A DNA stretch of 64,000 nucleotides from Pseudomonadota bacterium. Lineage in GTDB: Bacteria > Pseudomonadota > Alphaproteobacteria > Sphingomonadales > Sphingomonadaceae. The DNA lies in the NCBI GenBank assembly GCA_023418595.1, contig JAEZZI010000013.1:110576-174575 (forward strand). The letters run 5' to 3'. The notes below the pieces were generated by a model. It did not search any database. It had not been told where the DNA came from and saw nothing but the letters and a program-made list of their open reading frames with translations. This document shows, piece by piece, positions 61,231 to 64,000 of the stretch; positions within the stretch are counted from its first letter, which is position 1, and the number at the start of each line of letters is the position of its first letter. The translations under genes were made by a program, and so were the position numbers.

Positions 61231-62661
61231 ATGATCCGCGCGTCCATCGCAGCCTTGCTGCTCCTCGCCCTGCCTCAGCCCGCCGCCGCGAGCGATCCGA
61301 TCGAGGATGCCGTCCGCGCCAAACTGGCGGAGGCGGGACCGGGCACGCGCTTTGGCCTTGTCGTGGTGGACGATCAGGGGCGCGAGATCGTGGCGATCGC
61401 TCCCGACGACCGTTTCGTCCCCGCCTCCAACACGAAGCTGTACTCGACGGCACTCGCATACGAAACGCTGAGCGTCGATGGCCCCGATGCGGCGGGCGGG
61501 ACGCAGGTTCGGTTGGGCGAAGGACCGCGGCCCGACGTGATCTTGATTGGCCGCGGCGATCCCCGACTGTCGGGCGCGGCGGATTGCACGGTCGATTGCC
61601 TGTCGACGCTGGCCGATGCGGTCGCGGCGCGGACGCGCGTGGTGGGCGATGTGATCGGCGATGATAGCTTCTTCCCCGACGAGCGCTGGCCGTCGGGGAT
61701 GAGCTGGAACAACATGACGAGCCGCTACGGCACCGCAATCTCCGCGCTGTCGATCGACGATAATGAATGGCGCGTCACGGTGACGCCCGGCGCGGTCGGA
61801 GATGCCGCCCGTATCGACGGCGATGGGTATGAGTCGATCGACAACCACGTCACCACCGGCCTTGAGACCGATCTGGCGACCATGCGGATGCCCGGCAGCG
61901 GGCGGCTGCGCGTGTGGGGGACGATCGCTCAGGGAGCCGCGCCGGAAACCGTGCGCGTCGGGATAGAGGATCCCGCCCACCGCGCCGCCTGGCTGATGCG
62001 GCGGATGCTGGAGTCGCGGGGCGTCCGCGTGACCGGCGATGTCGGCACGAGGCACCGCGCGATTTCGCCGTCCGACGATCCCGCGCGCGGTGGGCCTGCG
62101 CCGCGCGTTCCAGAACAGCCATCGCTTGCGACGCTGTCCCCGCCGCCGCTTTCGGATACGCTGACGATCACCAACAAGGTCAGCCAGAATCTCTACGCCG
62201 ACCTGCTGCTGCGCCGCGCATCGGCGGTCACCGGCAGCGGATCGGTCGCCGATGGACAGGCGGCGGTCCAGGCGATGCTGACCCGCGCCGGCGTTGCGCG
62301 GCATCAGTACGATTTTTCCGACGGCTCCGGGATGTCCACCTATAACCGGCTGTCGCCGCGCGGCACCGTCACCTTCCTCCGCTGGACGCAGACCCGCCCC
62401 TGGGGCGCTGCGTTTCGCGAGACACTGCCCATCGCGGGGAAGGACGGCACGCTGTCGCGGCGCTTCATTGGCACGCCGCTTGAGGGGCGCCTGTTCGCCA
62501 AGACCGGCAGCCTCAATGCGTCAAATACGCTGGCCGGTTTTATCTCGGCAAAGAGCGGCCGGACACTGACCTTTGCGAGCTTTGCCAACGACATGCCGCA
62601 GGATAAATCGGTGCGTGATACGGTGGACGCCGCGCTAATCCTGATCGCCGAGGCCTATTGA
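61231..62661 (+). CDS. dacB: D-alanyl-D-alanine carboxypeptidase/endopeptidase (PBP4, S13 family)
   Basis: A 476-residue exported penicillin-binding protein. Signal MIRASIAALLLLALPQPAAA, active Ser in PASNTKLYSTA (S-x-x-K), the DGSGMSTYNRLSP segment, and the KTG box in LFAKTGSLNASNT. S13 enzymes trim D-Ala from stem peptides and cut D-Ala-mDAP cross-links, releasing peptidoglycan fragments rich in D-amino acids. ATG 61231 begins the signal peptide; an in-frame ATG 61162 adds 23 residues and is unlikely. It overlaps the convergent serine hydrolase by 27 bases. Confidence 0.92.
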   Translation: MIRASIAALLLLALPQPAAASDPIEDAVRAKLAEAGPGTRFGLVVVDDQGREIVAIAPDDRFVPASNTKLYSTALAYETLSVDGPDAAGGTQVRLGEGPRPDVILIGRGDPRLSGAADCTVDCLSTLADAVAARTRVVGDVIGDDSFFPDERWPSGMSWNNMTSRYGTAISALSIDDNEWRVTVTPGAVGDAARIDGDGYESIDNHVTTGLETDLATMRMPGSGRLRVWGTIAQGAAPETVRVGIEDPAHRAAWLMRRMLESRGVRVTGDVGTRHRAISPSDDPARGGPAPRVPEQPSLATLSPPPLSDTLTITNKVSQNLYADLLLRRASAVTGSGSVADGQAAVQAMLTRAGVARHQYDFSDGSGMSTYNRLSPRGTVTFLRWTQTRPWGAAFRETLPIAGKDGTLSRRFIGTPLEGRLFAKTGSLNASNTLAGFISAKSGRTLTFASFANDMPQDKSVRDTVDAALILIAEAY

Positions 62662-63675
62662 GCGGTCCCATTCGGCAATCAGCGCATCGCCGGTTTCGCG
62701 ACGCAACCGGACGATGCCGCTGTCCGAATGACGGCTGGGATGTACGCGGTTGGTGAGCAAGGTCCACGCCAGCCCGCGCCCGAAATCGACCCACAGTCCG
62801 GTCCCGGTGAAGCCCGTATGGCCGATCGTCGCGTCCGAGCAGGCATCGCCGCCGGGCCAGCCTTCGGCGCGCGCTTCCCAGCCATGGGTGCGGTTGGCGT
62901 GGACCCGCGCGCGGATCGCCTCGATCTCGAACGCCGACGCGCTGCCGTCGAGCAGGCCGCCTGCGAAATCGAGCACTCCCGCAACCGTGCCGAACAGCCC
63001 GGCATGGCCGGTCCGCCCGCCCATCGCGAAGCAATTCTCGTCATGCACCGCGCCCCTCATCACTTGCCCGCGCCACGAACAACGCTCGGTCGCGACCGCC
63101 GGGCCGGGCGGCAGTCCCCAGGACAGGCCGTCGCCCAGCGGCAGCGCATCGAGCGATCCGCCCGTCAGCCGCTCGACCGCAATCCCGAGCAGGATGAAAT
63201 TGATGTCGGAATAGACTGGCGGGCCATGCCGCCATTCGCGCTGGAGCACGAACGCGCGCAACCGATCGGGATCGTCGCCATAGGTATAGATCGGCTCGAC
63301 CGCAGGCAGGAAAGTGCGATGCGCCAGGCAGTCGCGAAAGGTCAGCCGCCGCTCCGCCGCTCCGCCCACGTCATACTGACGCAGGTCGGGGATCGCATCG
63401 GTCAGCGGCCGGTCGAGGTCGATCCGCCCTTCCTCCGCCAGCCGTAGCACGAAGCGCGTCGTCGCGATTACCTTGGTCAGCGAGGCGAGGTCGAACCAGT
63501 GATCCGCCGTCAGTGCTTCCGCCTCCGGCTCGACCTGCGCCATCCCGGCAACACAGGTCGCGCGGCGGCCATCGGCGGCGACCATCCCCAGGATCGCACC
63601 CGGAATGCGCCCACTCGCCACGCTGACGGCGGCGGGCCGGAATGCGCGGGTGGCGATGTCGGTCAGCGATGGCAT
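62635..63675 (-). CDS. Serine hydrolase of the beta-lactamase family, likely cytosolic
   Basis: A 346-residue beta-lactamase-fold protein with no signal peptide. Catalytic S-L-T-K in DLASLTKVIATT, a Tyr motif in VYSDINFILLG, and a HTG box (IGHTGFTGTGLWVD) replacing KTG. The layout is that of cytosolic esterase, D-aminopeptidase or PbpE-type hydrolases, rather than antibiotic resistance. Context next to dacB and the D-amino-acid genes suggests a peptide or amide substrate. Its 3' end overlaps dacB by 27 bases. Confidence 0.86.
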   Translation of the reverse strand: MPSLTDIATRAFRPAAVSVASGRIPGAILGMVAADGRRATCVAGMAQVEPEAEALTADHWFDLASLTKVIATTRFVLRLAEEGRIDLDRPLTDAIPDLRQYDVGGAAERRLTFRDCLAHRTFLPAVEPIYTYGDDPDRLRAFVLQREWRHGPPVYSDINFILLGIAVERLTGGSLDALPLGDGLSWGLPPGPAVATERCSWRGQVMRGAVHDENCFAMGGRTGHAGLFGTVAGVLDFAGGLLDGSASAFEIEAIRARVHANRTHGWEARAEGWPGGDACSDATIGHTGFTGTGLWVDFGRGLAWTLLTNRVHPSRHSDSGIVRLRRETGDALIAEWDRSIGLGDQD

Positions 63676-63748
63676 GGACGGGCGCGGCTCCTCATGGCGT
63701 GATCCGGCTGCTTGTCGATTTCCCGCGCCATTTGGTCAAGGACGCCGC

Positions 63749-63787
63749 CCGTCAGCGACCGTGAATGCGTCGCCCGGTCGCTGACGG
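63749..63787. repeat. 12-bp inverted repeat near the transposase end
   Basis: CCGTCAGCGACC (63749-63760) and GGTCGCTGACGG (63776-63787) are perfect complements with a 15-base loop. It lies between the serine hydrolase start and the transposase fragment and may be a terminator for incoming transcription or an insertion hotspot. Confidence 0.7.
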
Positions 63788-63875
63788 TGCGCCGGATCGT
63801 GTGTTGGCTGCGGCGTGGCGGTGTCCGCGTGCCCATTGCGGTGAGAGCGTCAACCGGCTGGTCACCTTCGCGGCG

Positions 63876-64000
63876 CTAGGTGTTTAGTCCCGGCATCTGG
63901 TGGATCGGGTCGACGATGAACCGGCCTGGCTCTGACGTCCAGATCTTGGCGATGTATTCGTAGGGTGTGAGGCCGCTGAGCGTCTTGAGCCGGCGGGCAA
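63876..64000 (-). mobile_element. IS481-like transposase, C-terminal fragment cut by the window edge
   Basis: The minus-strand frame ending in TAG at 63876-63878 reads RRLKTLSGLTPYEYIAKIWT, then SEPGRFIVDPIHQMPGLNT. This is the C-terminal end of an integrase-core transposase of the IS481/IS3 type (rve_3 region). The rest of the element lies beyond base 64000. No terminal inverted repeat could be identified between here and the serine hydrolase. Confidence 0.82.

Overview
The window is a high-GC alphaproteobacterial chromosome segment, most likely from Sphingomonas or a close relative. Supporting evidence: a gene-transfer-agent (GTA)-type tail module ending in a DUF2793 gene, cycM next to pheA, the mutY / DUF721 / DsbA-like / smc order, a large TonB-dependent receptor, an NDUFS4-like complex I subunit, and several intergenic hairpin repeats of the kind common in sphingomonads. 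No rRNA or CRISPR array is present. One tRNA gene was found, tRNA-Ser(GCT). An IS481-like transposase is cut by the right edge.

Layout. 1-4.5 kb: the 3' part of a GTA/prophage-like tail cluster (homologues of GTA genes 12-15, then DUF2793). 4.6-9 kb: an OmpA-type porin, YgfZ, a dihydroorotase-like enzyme, a DUF1134 envelope protein and tRNA-Ser. 9-14.9 kb: a minus-strand block with an acyl-CoA dehydrogenase and a PaoABC-type periplasmic aldehyde oxidoreductase with its XdhC maturation factor, whose 3' end runs antisense into the tRNA. 15-19 kb: hisZ and the serine genes serA and serC, with a candidate RNA leader before serC. 19-31.6 kb: extensin-like lipoprotein, LOG-family protein, cycM/pheA, nudC / serine hydrolase / mutY (overlapping starts and stops), DUF721, two DsbA-like proteins and smc. 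31.6-40.5 kb: a small AT-richer membrane-protein gene, chorismate mutase with a tiny coupled upstream ORF, a polyprenyl diphosphate synthase, hrpB, an NDUFS4-like gene, a NUDIX / TPM / TPM / LemA block, mscL and an OsmC protein. 40.5-49.3 kb: two glycine-zipper proteins, a 1.1 kb stretch without a convincing gene that carries two abutting DnaA boxes and a series of hairpins ending in an intrinsic terminator, then gamma-glutamyltransferase, a VOC protein, aconitase, pirin and a MocA-like nucleotidyltransferase.

49.4-63.7 kb is the most interesting region. A TonB-dependent receptor diverges from a run of co-directional genes: an exported penicillin-acylase-family hydrolase, an N-acyl-D-amino-acid deacylase-like amidohydrolase, a DgcN-type D-glutamate N-acetyltransferase, a DgcA-type N-acetyl-D-glutamate racemase, a glutamate/dicarboxylate symporter, a LysR regulator and a DacB-type D,D-peptidase, ending against a convergent serine hydrolase. 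I read this as a scavenging locus for N-acylated D-amino acids or peptides that channels D-glutamate to L-glutamate. The families are recognised from sequence; the joint pathway is inference.

Intergenic DNA is rich in paired-hairpin repeats of at least three kinds, plus a tandem set of three hairpins at 19.94-20.07 kb whose middle stem is 34 bp long. All family calls come from reading motifs; no database search was run.
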